Source: Pyrinomonadaceae bacterium (GTDB lineage Bacteria > Acidobacteriota > Blastocatellia > Pyrinomonadales > Pyrinomonadaceae). From it: DNA of 64,000 nucleotides. Of this stretch, positions 15,186 through 25,928 are shown piece by piece. Each line of letters begins with the position of its first letter. Position 1 is the first letter of the stretch. A model generated the notes under the pieces. The model made no database searches. It saw only the letters and a list, made by a program, of their open reading frames with translations, and was not told the DNA's origin. A program made the translations under genes and the position numbers. Location of the stretch: contig DASUNM010000015.1 in assembly GCA_036277115.1 (NCBI GenBank), positions 222,307-286,306 on the forward strand, in the 5' to 3' direction.

Positions 15186-17384
15186 TTAGATCTCAGTCAG
15201 CGGCAACTTGCGATAACGCTTTCCGGTAAGTTTCGTCAACGCATTCACTACAGCCGGCGAGATCACCGGCACCGGTGGTTCACCGCAGCCTGTCGGCGGG
15301 TCGGCGCTGGGAACGATATGCACATCGACTGTGACCGGCACATCGCCCATGTAAGCCGGCATGAAGCCATCGAAGTTGCTCTGCTCCACGCGCCCATCTT
15401 TCAAAGTGATCGCGCCCAGCGCCATCAGTTGATTCAGACCGAAACCCAGCCCGCCTTGAAACTGGCTCTCAATCGATAGCGGATTAACAGCCAGCCCACA
15501 ATGAATGGCCACGGTGGCGCGATGAATCTTCGGGCGCTTGTTTACAATTGAGACCTCAACGGCACAGGCCACGGCGGTATTAAAACATTCGTGAGAAGCG
15601 ATGCCCGCCGCGTGTCCTTTGGGCAGACTCTTCCGCCAGCCGGCCGTTTTTTCTTCCAGCAGATCGAGCACCGCGCGCAGCTTCTTCGCCTCAGGTTTCA
15701 AAAGCTTACGGCGATAAGCGAAGGCGTCCATCTTCGCGCGCGTCGCTAACTCATCAATCAGAGTCTCCATCACAAAAGCAGTGTGCGTGCTGCCCACGGA
15801 ACGCCACCACAGGACCGGCACGTTAACCGTCGGGTGATGTGCCGACACATGGAAATTCGGAAGGTCGTAGTGAGTGTCCTCCACGCCTTCCACCACAGTG
15901 CCATCGACACCGTTCTTAATCATCATTGCGGCAAACGGAGTCCCGGCCACGAGTGACTGACCGACGATGACATGACGCCAGGCCGCCGGCATGCCATCCG
16001 CGCCGAGTCCGATCTCGACGCGATGCGCATGCATCGGACGATAATAGCCACCCTGAACATCATCCTCGCGCGGCCAGACCAGTTTTATCGGAGTGTCACG
16101 GAAGCGCTTCGCAATCACCGCCGCTTCCACCGGGATGTGCGAATCGATCGACGCCCGCCGGCCGAACCCACCGCCCGCATACTCCGTGTGAAAAGTGACC
16201 CGTTCAGGCTTCACTCCCAGCGCCTGAGCAATGGCCATCTGGTCGAGGGTCTGGAATTGCGAAGGCACCCACGCTTCGGCTTTGTCGCCTTCAAATTTGA
16301 CCGTGGCATTCAAAGGTTCCATCGGCGTGTGCGCGAGGTAAGGAAATTCATACTCGGCCACGATTCGTCTCGCCGCCGGCGTCCGACTCATCGCTTTATC
16401 ATCGCCACGCGCCACCGCGACGTTTCCCGCGCCGCGGGCCAATTCCCTATATTTAGTCCAAAGCTGCGTGCTGTCGGCGAGATCCAGTCCGGATAAGTCC
16501 CAATCGATCTTCAAAAGATCGCGCGCGCGCTTGGCCGTCCAGAAACGATCGGCCACTACAGCCACGCCGGTCCCTTTTGCGAGGGGAATCTGGAAAATGT
16601 CTTTCACACCATCGAGGCCGCGAGCTTCCTTGTCATCAACGCTCTTCACGCGCCCACCGAATACGGGTGGATGAGCCACGACCGCGATCTTCATTCCGGG
16701 AAGATCGAGATCGAGCCCGAACTTTTGTGAGCCGTCACACTTCGCACGGCTATCAAGCCGCGGCACTTTCTTTCCAATGAGACGAAACTCCGACGGATTC
16801 TTGAGCCTCACTGTATTGGGCACCGGTTCGCGCGCCGCGCGCTCGGCCAGCTCGGCATAGCGTGCGGATCTCCCGTCTGGGCCATAGACGACACTGTTTT
16901 CAGCACGGCAATCGTTGGGCGAAACTTTCCAGCGTTCGGCGGCAGCCGCAATCAACATCGCACGCGTTTTCGCTCCCAACTCGCGATACTGTTGGAATGA
17001 ATGTGATATCGAGCCGGAGCCACCAACCATCTGAATTCCAAAGAGCGGATCTTTGTAAACCTCGGCGGCCGGCGCTAGCTCCGCTACGACCTGCGACCAG
17101 TCAGCATCCAACTCGTCGGCTAGAACCATTGGCAAAGCAGTCTGCACGCCCTGGCCAAACTCGAGACGATTCACGGTAATGAAGATTTTTCCGTTGGACT
17201 CAATGCGGACGAACGCATCCGGTGGATAGACTTTCGCCGGGGGCGCGGGCCTTCCTTCCTGAGCGAATGCCGGAAAATCCAGATACAGCGAAACCAACAT
17301 TCCGCCGGCAGCGGCCGTCGAGACAGACAAGAAACTTCGCCGGTTCAGATGCAGATCATTTTTCTTTTTCATGGCGGCTGGCAT
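15186..17384 (-). CDS. Molybdenum hydroxylase large subunit (IorB-like, xanthine dehydrogenase family)
   Basis: 732 residues beginning with a Tat signal (NRRSFLSVSTAAAGG, Arg15-Arg16), so the cofactor-loaded enzyme is exported folded. The length and the segments GGGFGRRAS, WWRSVGSTHTAF and TGCGEPPVPVISPA (the GxGExxxP molybdenum-site glutamate) fit the membrane- or periplasm-facing isoquinoline 1-oxidoreductase beta-subunit group. The start is firm: GGAGG lies 8 bases upstream. It follows the 2Fe-2S subunit gene by 14 bases. The substrate (an aldehyde or N-heterocycle) cannot be told from sequence. Confidence 0.92.
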   Translation of the reverse strand: MPAAMKKKNDLHLNRRSFLSVSTAAAGGMLVSLYLDFPAFAQEGRPAPPAKVYPPDAFVRIESNGKIFITVNRLEFGQGVQTALPMVLADELDADWSQVVAELAPAAEVYKDPLFGIQMVGGSGSISHSFQQYRELGAKTRAMLIAAAAERWKVSPNDCRAENSVVYGPDGRSARYAELAERAAREPVPNTVRLKNPSEFRLIGKKVPRLDSRAKCDGSQKFGLDLDLPGMKIAVVAHPPVFGGRVKSVDDKEARGLDGVKDIFQIPLAKGTGVAVVADRFWTAKRARDLLKIDWDLSGLDLADSTQLWTKYRELARGAGNVAVARGDDKAMSRTPAARRIVAEYEFPYLAHTPMEPLNATVKFEGDKAEAWVPSQFQTLDQMAIAQALGVKPERVTFHTEYAGGGFGRRASIDSHIPVEAAVIAKRFRDTPIKLVWPREDDVQGGYYRPMHAHRVEIGLGADGMPAAWRHVIVGQSLVAGTPFAAMMIKNGVDGTVVEGVEDTHYDLPNFHVSAHHPTVNVPVLWWRSVGSTHTAFVMETLIDELATRAKMDAFAYRRKLLKPEAKKLRAVLDLLEEKTAGWRKSLPKGHAAGIASHECFNTAVACAVEVSIVNKRPKIHRATVAIHCGLAVNPLSIESQFQGGLGFGLNQLMALGAITLKDGRVEQSNFDGFMPAYMGDVPVTVDVHIVPSADPPTGCGEPPVPVISPAVVNALTKLTGKRYRKLPLTEI

Positions 17385-17398
17385 CGTCCGTCCCTCCT

Positions 17399-17860
17399 TT
17401 AGATTTGTTGAGACGCACTCTTAATGGCTTCACGAATTCGCACGTATGTCGCGCAGCGGCAAAGATTGCCACCCATCGACTCCTCAATGTTTTGGTCGGT
17501 GGGTTTCGGCGTCGCTTTCAGGAGGGCAACCGCGCTCATGATTTGTCCGCTTTGACAGTAGCCACATTGGACGACGTCTTTTTCCACCCAGGCATTCTGC
17601 ACAACGCGGCCCACCGGGTCCTGCGCGATCGCTTCAATGGTAGTTACCTTCCGATTGCCAATCAGCGACACCGGAACGACGCAAGACCGCGTGGCGATGC
17701 CGTCAACGTGCACGGTGCAGGCGCCGCACGCGCTGATGCCGCACCCATATTTCGTGCCGGTCATCTTTAGTTCTTCACGCAGAACCCACAGCAGAGGCGT
17801 TCCGGGATCGACATCCACCTTCTTCGTCTGACCGTTAACATTGATTTGATAAGTTGCCAT
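17399..17860 (-). CDS. 2Fe-2S subunit of molybdenum hydroxylase (IorA-like)
   Basis: 153 residues from the ATG at 17860 (MATYQINVNG). This start gives a normal N-terminus and no overlap with the upstream stop; an AGGAG lies about 10 bases upstream. The plant-type cluster is Cys40, 45, 48 and 60 (GCGISACGACTV). The second, helical-domain cluster is Cys99, 102, 134 and 136 (QCGYCQSGQ, GNLCRCATYVRI). It relays electrons from the Mo centre of the IorB-like partner, and both are likely exported together. It is the middle gene of a three-gene operon. Confidence 0.94.
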   Translation of the reverse strand: MATYQINVNGQTKKVDVDPGTPLLWVLREELKMTGTKYGCGISACGACTVHVDGIATRSCVVPVSLIGNRKVTTIEAIAQDPVGRVVQNAWVEKDVVQCGYCQSGQIMSAVALLKATPKPTDQNIEESMGGNLCRCATYVRIREAIKSASQQI

Positions 17861-17874
17861 GGCTTTCGGTCTCC

Positions 17875-18519
17875 TCATCTCCCACGCGGGCAAGGCGTCC
17901 CGGCTTCCACCCAGATACGAGTGGCGTCAGCAAACTCTGCATGTGTCAGCGGCGGTAACGTTCGCATCGTTCCATCCGGCCTGCGACCCGGATTCCATCC
18001 CCAAAGCACCAGCTTGTCTTCGGCGTTATGTTTCAGCAGCGCGCGTCCATCCATGTTGTGGTTTCGCGAGCGATCGGTAACGGCTCGACACACAGCCGCA
18101 CTCGATAGCGGTCGATCATTTGTGTCCTGCCAGCGCATCGATAATGGCGCGAGGTGCCAATTGGGTGAACCGGGGACGCCCGTGCTGTCGGCATTAACTT
18201 CCTGATGACAACCGTTGCAGGTCAGCGCCGGCACGCCTTTGCCTTCGGGACCGCCGCGGACAACGTTCGCGAAATGTCGACGCCGATCATCGCCCTGCTG
18301 TGGATAGTTGGTCGCGGTGTGACAGTTGATGCAGCGCGGCGAGATCAGAACTGAATAGACGCGCTCCCACGCCGCCAATCCCTGAGCGAGATTAGGTTCT
18401 GCGGTCGAGGCTGTGTTTCGTGTTTCGTTGTTGGCTCGTGTCGAAAGAGCGATACAGACTAAGCACGAGACCAGGAGCAGGAAGAAAATCGGGAACAGCA
18501 AGCGTCGCTTCGCCAACAT
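17875..18519 (-). CDS. Diheme-type cytochrome c associated with the Mo hydroxylase
   Basis: 214 residues with an N-terminal hydrophobic signal or anchor (10-27) and two CxxCH heme sites, CINCH (63-67) and CNGCH (101-105). It is the first gene of the operon, with a GGAGG site about 5 bases before the ATG, and ends 14 bases before the 2Fe-2S subunit. It is the likely periplasmic electron acceptor of the hydroxylase, passing electrons to the respiratory chain. The context is strong; the direction of electron flow is inferred from related operons. Confidence 0.88.
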   Translation of the reverse strand: MLAKRRLLFPIFFLLLVSCLVCIALSTRANNETRNTASTAEPNLAQGLAAWERVYSVLISPRCINCHTATNYPQQGDDRRRHFANVVRGGPEGKGVPALTCNGCHQEVNADSTGVPGSPNWHLAPLSMRWQDTNDRPLSSAAVCRAVTDRSRNHNMDGRALLKHNAEDKLVLWGWNPGRRPDGTMRTLPPLTHAEFADATRIWVEAGTPCPRGR

Positions 18520-18835
18520 AGTTGCCTCCCTCCGGATTGATCATTTCAGATCATCCGGGTTGTCGCTCTAACCAGAAGTTGTCAGGGGGAATTTCGAACT
18601 AAAAATAGCACGCTTGCGCAGAAAAGTGGATCAGTCTTTAGAGTTCACGCGCCCGAAATGATTTTGACGAGGGAGACATAGCTATTGACGTCACGTAGTA
18701 ATCACAGCATCGACCGAGCTGCGGAAATGTTTTTGGAAATTGCCGGAATACAAATAAACTCAGGCGGCGACCGTTAAGTCGGTCTCACCGTTAAGCGTCG
18801 AAAACGATCTTCAATTTCTCACTGAGGTAAAAACG

Positions 18836-19984
18836 ATGGTGAAAACGCTGCTCATTGTCCTGCCCTATGCCGGTTTGGTCTTAACCGGAGTTTCGGCGAT
18901 CTGGGGTTTGAATCACGAGCTTTACACGAAGGATGCAAACAACAAGCGTCACCTAACTCAAGCGGGACGGTATGCCATCGCCTTCACCTTGTTAGGCATG
19001 GTAATCAGCCTGAATACCGCTGTCCTCAAGAACGTCACCGACAATCAGGCCCGTAACGAAGCCGCCCAGAAGGAGCAACAAAAAGCTCTCGATGAATTGA
19101 CGCGTCAGCAGCAGGAAGAAGCGCGGGCGCGACGGCAGGAAGAACACCTAACTCAAGTCAAACAGGAACAACGGGACAATGCTTTGGCCCAGCAGGGGCG
19201 CGACCTGTCGATGGCGCAGCAACAACTGGCAGGCTTCAATCGAGGCGAACGGCTCGCGAGGCAGCAAATGATGGAGGAATTGGAGCGTTCAAATCGTGTT
19301 CTATTTAATGTTAACCGCGGACAGTACCCGCTCACCGTCGAACTGAGAATTACGCCGACAGTCAAAATCTCTACAAAACATCCTATATTCAAAGACCACT
19401 TACTTAAGATACAGAACGAGGCCCAAAAACTTGGCGTTGACAAGGTTGATGTAGCCGAGAATTCTCCACTGTTGCCACCGGACAAGTCGTTAGCCCGGTC
19501 GTATCTCACCAGCAGGTTGTTCCACTTTGCGTTCTACCGAAAAGGGCGCGCTGATGTCCTCAAGGCTGCGCCGGACCTCGTGTTTGCCTACAATGGAGAG
19601 GTCCTCGGAACAGAAAACAAATGGTACCGACCGTTAACCTACAAAGCTAGCGATGGGAGTTTTACCACCGTCGGTCCAACCGCCACGCCGTTTGACATCA
19701 CGCATTCCACCGGAAAAGTGATCAGCTACCTGGACTTGCCGGGGTCCACGTTGGTAATCAGTTGCAGCGATGTGAAAGAAGTCAACGGCCTTCCCGCCGT
19801 AGCGCCAAGCTGCAACGAGAACATGAGGTTTGAATCGATCTACCTCACAACTCCGATTGGGGTTGAACTTGAAATACCGGGCAGCAGGCTCACACCCAGA
19901 ACAGTAGGCGGAATGACTTATTTAGTTCACACGTTTGATTCCAACGTCGAACGTTTCTTCGAGATATATGCCAAACGTAGTTGA
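18836..19984 (+). CDS. Membrane-anchored coiled-coil hypothetical protein
   Basis: 382 residues from an ATG with GAGGT seven bases upstream. Two transmembrane segments lie at about 5-24 and 46-65, then a Gln/Glu/Arg-rich coiled coil (about 70-155), and a globular domain of about 220 residues with no recognised motif. The C-terminal part contains short beta-like segments (YPLTVELRITPT, GVELEIPGSRLT). The preceding 300 bases hold no other gene. The function is unknown. The build suggests an inner-membrane protein with a long cytoplasmic or periplasmic stalk. Confidence 0.72.
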   Translation: MVKTLLIVLPYAGLVLTGVSAIWGLNHELYTKDANNKRHLTQAGRYAIAFTLLGMVISLNTAVLKNVTDNQARNEAAQKEQQKALDELTRQQQEEARARRQEEHLTQVKQEQRDNALAQQGRDLSMAQQQLAGFNRGERLARQQMMEELERSNRVLFNVNRGQYPLTVELRITPTVKISTKHPIFKDHLLKIQNEAQKLGVDKVDVAENSPLLPPDKSLARSYLTSRLFHFAFYRKGRADVLKAAPDLVFAYNGEVLGTENKWYRPLTYKASDGSFTTVGPTATPFDITHSTGKVISYLDLPGSTLVISCSDVKEVNGLPAVAPSCNENMRFESIYLTTPIGVELEIPGSRLTPRTVGGMTYLVHTFDSNVERFFEIYAKRS

Positions 19985-20048
19985 GGTTCATGCTTAGAAG
20001 TGCGCTCAAAACCGCAATGTGGCGAACGTGCCCTGGCAGCGCCAGTTC

Positions 20049-20152
20049 AGCCTTCACGTGCGCTAGCCGCGCGTTCGTGTCCGGTAACCCCACTCTCCAG
20101 CATCTGCTCCAACGCGGTCTCAGTCTGCAATCTATTCTGAAACGCCGCGTGG
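20049..20152 (-). pseudogene. Relic of a second pyrG 3' end
   Basis: On the minus strand this segment encodes [17 protein letters not shown] followed by a diverged tail (HERAASAREG) and a stop. The functional pyrG ends with the same 17 residues, then [10 protein letters not shown]. Over the 17 codons the DNA differs at eight positions, and every change is synonymous. The relic is separated from the pyrG stop by the palindromic element at 20153-20281. It looks like the leftover 3' end of a diverged pyrG copy. No start or upstream part is present. Confidence 0.8.
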
Positions 20153-20281
20153 CCGTGTGTCAGTCCCGGGAGCGGTAGCGACTGGATCGAAAGGCTACTC
20201 GGATTTAGTCGAGCTCGCTAGCCCGTCCTGACCTGGTAGCACCCTGATCACATCGCTACCGCTCCGGATACTGACACACCC
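20153..20281. repeat. 129-bp inverted-repeat element between pyrG and the pyrG relic
   Basis: The arms GTGTGTCAGTCCCGGGAGCG...GTAGCGA and TCGCTACCGCTCCGGATACT...GACACAC pair with few mismatches around a central region of about 70 bases. The element starts exactly where similarity between the relic and pyrG stops, and ends two bases before the pyrG stop codon. Confidence 0.7.
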
Positions 20282-20282
20282 T

Positions 20283-22336
<2,054 letters not shown>

Positions 22337-22348
22337 AAGCTTCGCGCC

Positions 22349-22382
22349 CTCACCCCAACCCTCTTCCAAAGGGAGAGGGAGA
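22349..22382. repeat. CCTCTTCC/GGGAGAGGG hairpin, copy 2
   Basis: CCCTCACCCCAACCCTCTTCC with AAAGGGAGAGGG forms a stem. It is related to 12978-13012 and followed by CAGCGCTGAAGCGCTG, another small palindrome. Confidence 0.5.
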
Positions 22383-22421
22383 AAACTACACCTTGATCCC
22401 AGCGCTGAAGCGCTGGGCTAC

Positions 22422-23255
22422 TTAAACGGGCACGCCAGAGGCGTGCGTACCGAGCATCATCGCCCGTACACGTTCCAGATCTTCGGGCGTGTCCACTCCA
22501 ATCGAAGGTGATGCCGCTTCGACAACTTTGATCTTGACCCCGTGGTCGAGCGCACGCAACTGCTCGAGCGATTCACGGGTCTCGGACTCTGACGCCGGCC
22601 AGCGGGCGAACTTCAACAGGAAGTCGCGACGATAAGCGTACAGGCCGGTGTGCTTCCTAAAACCAGAAAGCAGTCCCGATTGATCGGGACTGCTTCCAGT
22701 CGAGTCGTTCTTTGGGCCCGAATTATTTAACTGATTAGGATTACGCGAAAACCCCGTCGCGTACCCGTTCTCATCAAACATCACTTTAACGACCGACGGA
22801 TTCAAAACGTCCGCGGCGTCATTAATCGGTTCCCAGGTGGTGGAAATTTGCGCCTGCGGATCTTCGATCAGCGCATTCACGGCGCGGTTGATTGTCTCGG
22901 GATCGATGAGCGGTTCATCTCCCTGAACGTTGACGATGATGTCTGCGCTCAGATTATGTGCAACTTCGGCGATTCGATCAGTGCCGCTCAAATGATCCGC
23001 GCGAGTAATCACGGCATCAAAGCCGGCCGCGCTAACGGCATCGACTATTCGGGGATCGTCTGTCGCGACGATTGTGCGCGAAATAGACGACGCCGCGCGC
23101 GCGCGTTCGGCGACCCACACGACCAGCGGTTTTCCGGCAATGTCGAGCAAAGGCTTTCCCGGAAGACGCGTAGAACTATAGCGAGCGGGGATTACTGCGA
23201 CGGCTTTTAGTTGGGATTTGGAACCCGTGTGAATCACGGGATTACACGTTAACAA
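22422..23255 (-). CDS. kdsB: 3-deoxy-manno-octulosonate cytidylyltransferase (KdsB)
   Basis: Activates Kdo with CTP to CMP-Kdo before transfer to lipid A. The 277-residue frame has the family hallmarks VIPARYSSTRLPGKPL, VATDDPRI, NVQGDEPLI and FRKHTGLYAYRRDFL, followed by EQLRALDHG and GVDTPEDLERV. The variable loop between FSRNP and FRKHTGLY carries a perfect 28-bp palindrome (22668-22695) within the coding sequence. The last residues, GTHASGVPV, come from the palindrome at 22428-22452, so two repeats have entered this gene while leaving it open. The start ATG at 23255 is the only Met before the core; the ribosome site is weak. Confidence 0.94.
   Translation of the reverse strand: MLTCNPVIHTGSKSQLKAVAVIPARYSSTRLPGKPLLDIAGKPLVVWVAERARAASSISRTIVATDDPRIVDAVSAAGFDAVITRADHLSGTDRIAEVAHNLSADIIVNVQGDEPLIDPETINRAVNALIEDPQAQISTTWEPINDAADVLNPSVVKVMFDENGYATGFSRNPNQLNNSGPKNDSTGSSPDQSGLLSGFRKHTGLYAYRRDFLLKFARWPASESETRESLEQLRALDHGVKIKVVEAASPSIGVDTPEDLERVRAMMLGTHASGVPV
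22668..22695. repeat. Perfect palindrome inside kdsB
   Basis: The arm AAGCAGTCCCGAT, a TG spacer and the arm ATCGGGACTGCTT lie in the coding sequence for SSPDQSGLLSG. The frame is kept. Confidence 0.8.
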
Positions 23256-23304
23256 GTTTCGCGGACGGCGGCAAGGCCAAGCCGAGCGGGGCTATGCCGC
23301 TCAA

Positions 23305-23856
23305 CTAGCTGCGAGGGCGAAACTCCCGCAACAGCCAGTTGGTCGCCTCCTCGCCTTCGGCAATGAAGAAACCCTTCTTGTCGTAGATTCGCAGAAACGG
23401 AACGGAATTGACCCGGTAACGATCTGCAATCGGGGTATTCCAATCGCCGATATCCAGAAACAGGACCTGCGTGTTTGGATCGTCACGATTGATTCTTGCT
23501 AACACCGGACTCAGTTCACGACACGCGGGACACCAATCTGCGTAGAAGTAAGCGATGCTTACGCGCCCGTTTCTTAGATAAGAACTGAAATCAAAATCCT
23601 CCCCAGGACTGTTGAGAGCGCTGGATGAAGGCTTCGGCGCCGAGCTGGTCGAAATTTCTGAAGGTTCGGGATCGGTGTTTGGATTGTGTTCAATGGAGCG
23701 ATCTGAGGCGGTGACTGGAACTGGATCTGAGTTACTCGACCTGCGGGCTTCGCTGCCGCTCGCGGGTGGCCCGGTGCTGATATTGAGCGCCAGGACGGCT
23801 GCTAAGACCAAAACAGCAAGCAGGAGAGAAATACGAATGGGGTTAATCTGCGACAC
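23305..23856 (-). CDS. Membrane-anchored thioredoxin-like protein
   Basis: 183 residues: an N-terminal anchor (8-28), a Ser/Pro/Asn-rich linker (about 30-88), then a thioredoxin fold with YADWCPACREL as redox site and the cis-Pro segment NSVPFLRIYD. The WCPAC sequence is close to the WCGPC of thioredoxins and fits a thiol-disulfide exchange role on the periplasmic side, for example in cytochrome c maturation or reduction of envelope proteins. It sits just upstream of kdsB on the same strand, with about 50 bases between. The partner is unknown. Confidence 0.85.
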   Translation of the reverse strand: MSQINPIRISLLLAVLVLAAVLALNISTGPPASGSEARRSSNSDPVPVTASDRSIEHNPNTDPEPSEISTSSAPKPSSSALNSPGEDFDFSSYLRNGRVSIAYFYADWCPACRELSPVLARINRDDPNTQVLFLDIGDWNTPIADRYRVNSVPFLRIYDKKGFFIAEGEEATNWLLREFRPRS

Positions 23857-24479
23857 TGTCTTAACGATGCGAAGGCTGATGTAAGAGGAGTGGGCGTCTG
23901 AAGCTGCCTCAGAAGAGGAAGCAATTTGAACCTATCACCCGAAAAAGCGAGGCGTCAAGAAAAAAGTCTATCCGCAGATTGCGCAGATTTCACAGATTAA
24001 GAAAAAGTGCATAAGAGGGCGAAAAGCATAGAATTATACCCGCGGCTTTGCCCAAAAAGACGGCAACCTAATAGTCGAAGAGTCCCAGCGAACTAATAGT
24101 CGAGCTGCGAAGCAGCGGTCATAGTTAAGCCCAAGGCGAAGCTCTGCGAGCCTTGGGTAACCTGTTTTTTAGATCAACCGAGCCCGCGAAGCGGGCGAGA
24201 GAGATTTTTGGAGCACCGTGCTGGAGGGTCGGCCTGCAGCTTCAAAGCCTGACCCTCAGCGCGCTTATCGGTCGCGGCTCCGCCGCTCCAAACGATTGTG
24301 CGCACCGGTTACCCAAGGCTCGCTTCGCCTTGGGCTTAACTACCTGCACTGCTCCGAGCTCGATGTGTATTGTGGGTCACACGTTCCGTGATGAGCCTGC
24401 GATTACGACACCGAAGACTTTCTTGGGCAAAGCCGAACCCGCTAAACGAGCTGAAACGCCGACCACTTGAATCTGCCGA
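23857..24479. other. 623-base intergenic region with paired inverted repeats
   Basis: No gene is seen between the thioredoxin start and the ATP-grasp stop. The middle is occupied by the inverted pair of palindromes at 24126-24341. Frames that cross it have no start site or protein-like character. Confidence 0.5.
24126..24341. repeat. Inverted pair of palindromes enclosing a structured 144-bp core
   Basis: GTTAAGCCCAAGGCGAAGCT...GCCTTGGGTAACC (24126-24163) is matched in reverse complement by GGTTACCCAAGGCTCGCTTC...GGGCTTAAC (24308-24341), differing only by a 5-base indel. The core holds GCCCGCGAAGCGGGC, a GGGTCGG...CTGACCC pair and GCGGCTCCGCCGC. The whole region could fold as one large RNA or DNA structure. 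No transposase or reverse transcriptase lies nearby. Confidence 0.65.
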
Positions 24480-25835
24480 CTATTGCTTCTCGCTAATCAA
24501 GAACGTGGGAACCATACCGCCGCCGGCCGTGACGTTGGCGAGTTCGTTGGAAGAGAGACGCGTGAACGCGGAGCCGACTTTGCCATTGAAGAGCATCGGA
24601 TCCAGATCCACCAGCTGTTCGACAAACTTTACTTCGCCGTCCTCGGTCAGCGCCGGAAAGACTTCGCGCGCAGTGGGCACGCGCTCTTGCACGAGATAGT
24701 CGCCGTTGCCGAGTGCGCTCCGAATCGCTTCATTCCAGCCGATTTCGTCGATGTTCCAACCGATGTAGATTCCGTGGCCGCCGTAATCGTCGTTCGGCTT
24801 TAGGACCAGCCGATCACGTCGTTCGCTGATGAACTGGAGCAGATCGATTTCCTCGCCTTTATAATCCGATTTGCCCGCGCGCACCTGACGCGTCCAGGGA
24901 ACATGAGCGGAGATCGCTTCACGCTCTTCCGCACTGAAAAGCCGCGCGTAACGCGCGTCCGTCAGCACGGCAAACAGGGCCTTCTTGTGAATGACTTTCG
25001 ACCGAAAGCTGTTCACCATACAAATCGCGCCCGCCCGATAGGCATCGAGCAGCGCCGGATGCTTGTTCATGATCGGCAGGTACTCGTTAACGAGCAGCCG
25101 CTTGTAAACGATGTCGATCTCGAAATCTCCCGTGCGCAGCCGGCCATTCGCAAACTCGAGTTCATCGGGCGAAGCGATGACAGACGGATAGCCTTGCGCT
25201 TCAAAGTATTCTCGAAACAGCTCGAACTCTTTGAGCGTGGGCAGGTCCTTCAGATCGACGATGGCGATCTGCGGAGGGCGATCGGGTTTACGGCCGAGAA
25301 ACTCTTCGTGGCATTCGAGCAGGACCTGCAGCATCAACGGCCGCCCCTGGAATCGGCGCACGTTGTACTTTTCGTTGAACCGCTTCATCACCGGCAGCGA
25401 TTCGAAAATCTCAAACGCGGCGTCAGCGTAAGCGATCCCCGCCGGGCTTTCGCCGTTCAATTCAACAAAGCTGTAGGTTTCATCGGTTAAGAACGAATCG
25501 AGTCTCGCGGTCGGAGACACCGCCCGATACCCCGGATCGATGGACACCAGCTCGCGCTCGATCGGCGTGAGTCCAAGTTCGTCCTGCAGTTGATTATTAC
25601 CGACCGCTTCGTCCTTCACCTTTTCAATTGCGTTCCAGACCGTCTCGCACACGCGAACAATGCGAGCGAAATCCTCTTCCCTGACGAAATGCGGACGAAG
25701 ATACGGCGAGAGACGGCGGCCGCCGAAAATTAGCTTCGAGCGTTCCAGCCCTTCATCGAGCAGCGTCAGCGACGTATCGGCCAGCTCTCGATCTTCAAGC
25801 AGCTTGTGATAGTAGGCGACAGCTTCGTTCAGCAT
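24480..25835 (-). CDS. ATP-grasp-like protein (circularly permuted type)
   Basis: About 451 residues from the ATG at 25835; the longer frame starts with TTG. The C-terminal half has RLVLKPNDDYGGHGIYIG, a nucleotide-binding strand-loop typical of ATP-grasp folds, then DYLVQERV and VKFVEQLVDLDPMLF. The N-terminal half (YSFVELNGESPAGIAYAD) matches the permuted arrangement seen in glutathionylspermidine-synthase-like proteins. It probably ligates an acid to an amine using ATP; the substrate is unknown. No biosynthetic partner is adjacent. Confidence 0.7.
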   Translation of the reverse strand: MLNEAVAYYHKLLEDRELADTSLTLLDEGLERSKLIFGGRRLSPYLRPHFVREEDFARIVRVCETVWNAIEKVKDEAVGNNQLQDELGLTPIERELVSIDPGYRAVSPTARLDSFLTDETYSFVELNGESPAGIAYADAAFEIFESLPVMKRFNEKYNVRRFQGRPLMLQVLLECHEEFLGRKPDRPPQIAIVDLKDLPTLKEFELFREYFEAQGYPSVIASPDELEFANGRLRTGDFEIDIVYKRLLVNEYLPIMNKHPALLDAYRAGAICMVNSFRSKVIHKKALFAVLTDARYARLFSAEEREAISAHVPWTRQVRAGKSDYKGEEIDLLQFISERRDRLVLKPNDDYGGHGIYIGWNIDEIGWNEAIRSALGNGDYLVQERVPTAREVFPALTEDGEVKFVEQLVDLDPMLFNGKVGSAFTRLSSNELANVTAGGGMVPTFLISEKQ

Positions 25836-25869
25836 CTGGGGTTTAGGTCTACTGCCCAAGCGGCAGATC

Positions 25870-25920
25870 GTTTAGAGGCGGGCTACCGCCCGCCAGTCGG
25901 GCAGTAGCCCGACTCTAAAC
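25870..25920. repeat. Palindromic repeat, GAGGCGGGCTACCGCCCGCC family, copy 2
   Basis: The same arms as at 12870-12936, with a shorter loop and an altered right arm (CGGGCAGTAGCCCGACTCTA). It lies between the YceI stop and the ATP-grasp start. Confidence 0.75.
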
Positions 25921-25928
25921 GTTAGGTG

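Noticed and set aside
24126..24341. Retron or group II-like RNA gene
   Set aside because: The structure is suggestive, but no reverse transcriptase is present in the window and no conserved catalytic motif was seen, so it is kept as a repeat element.
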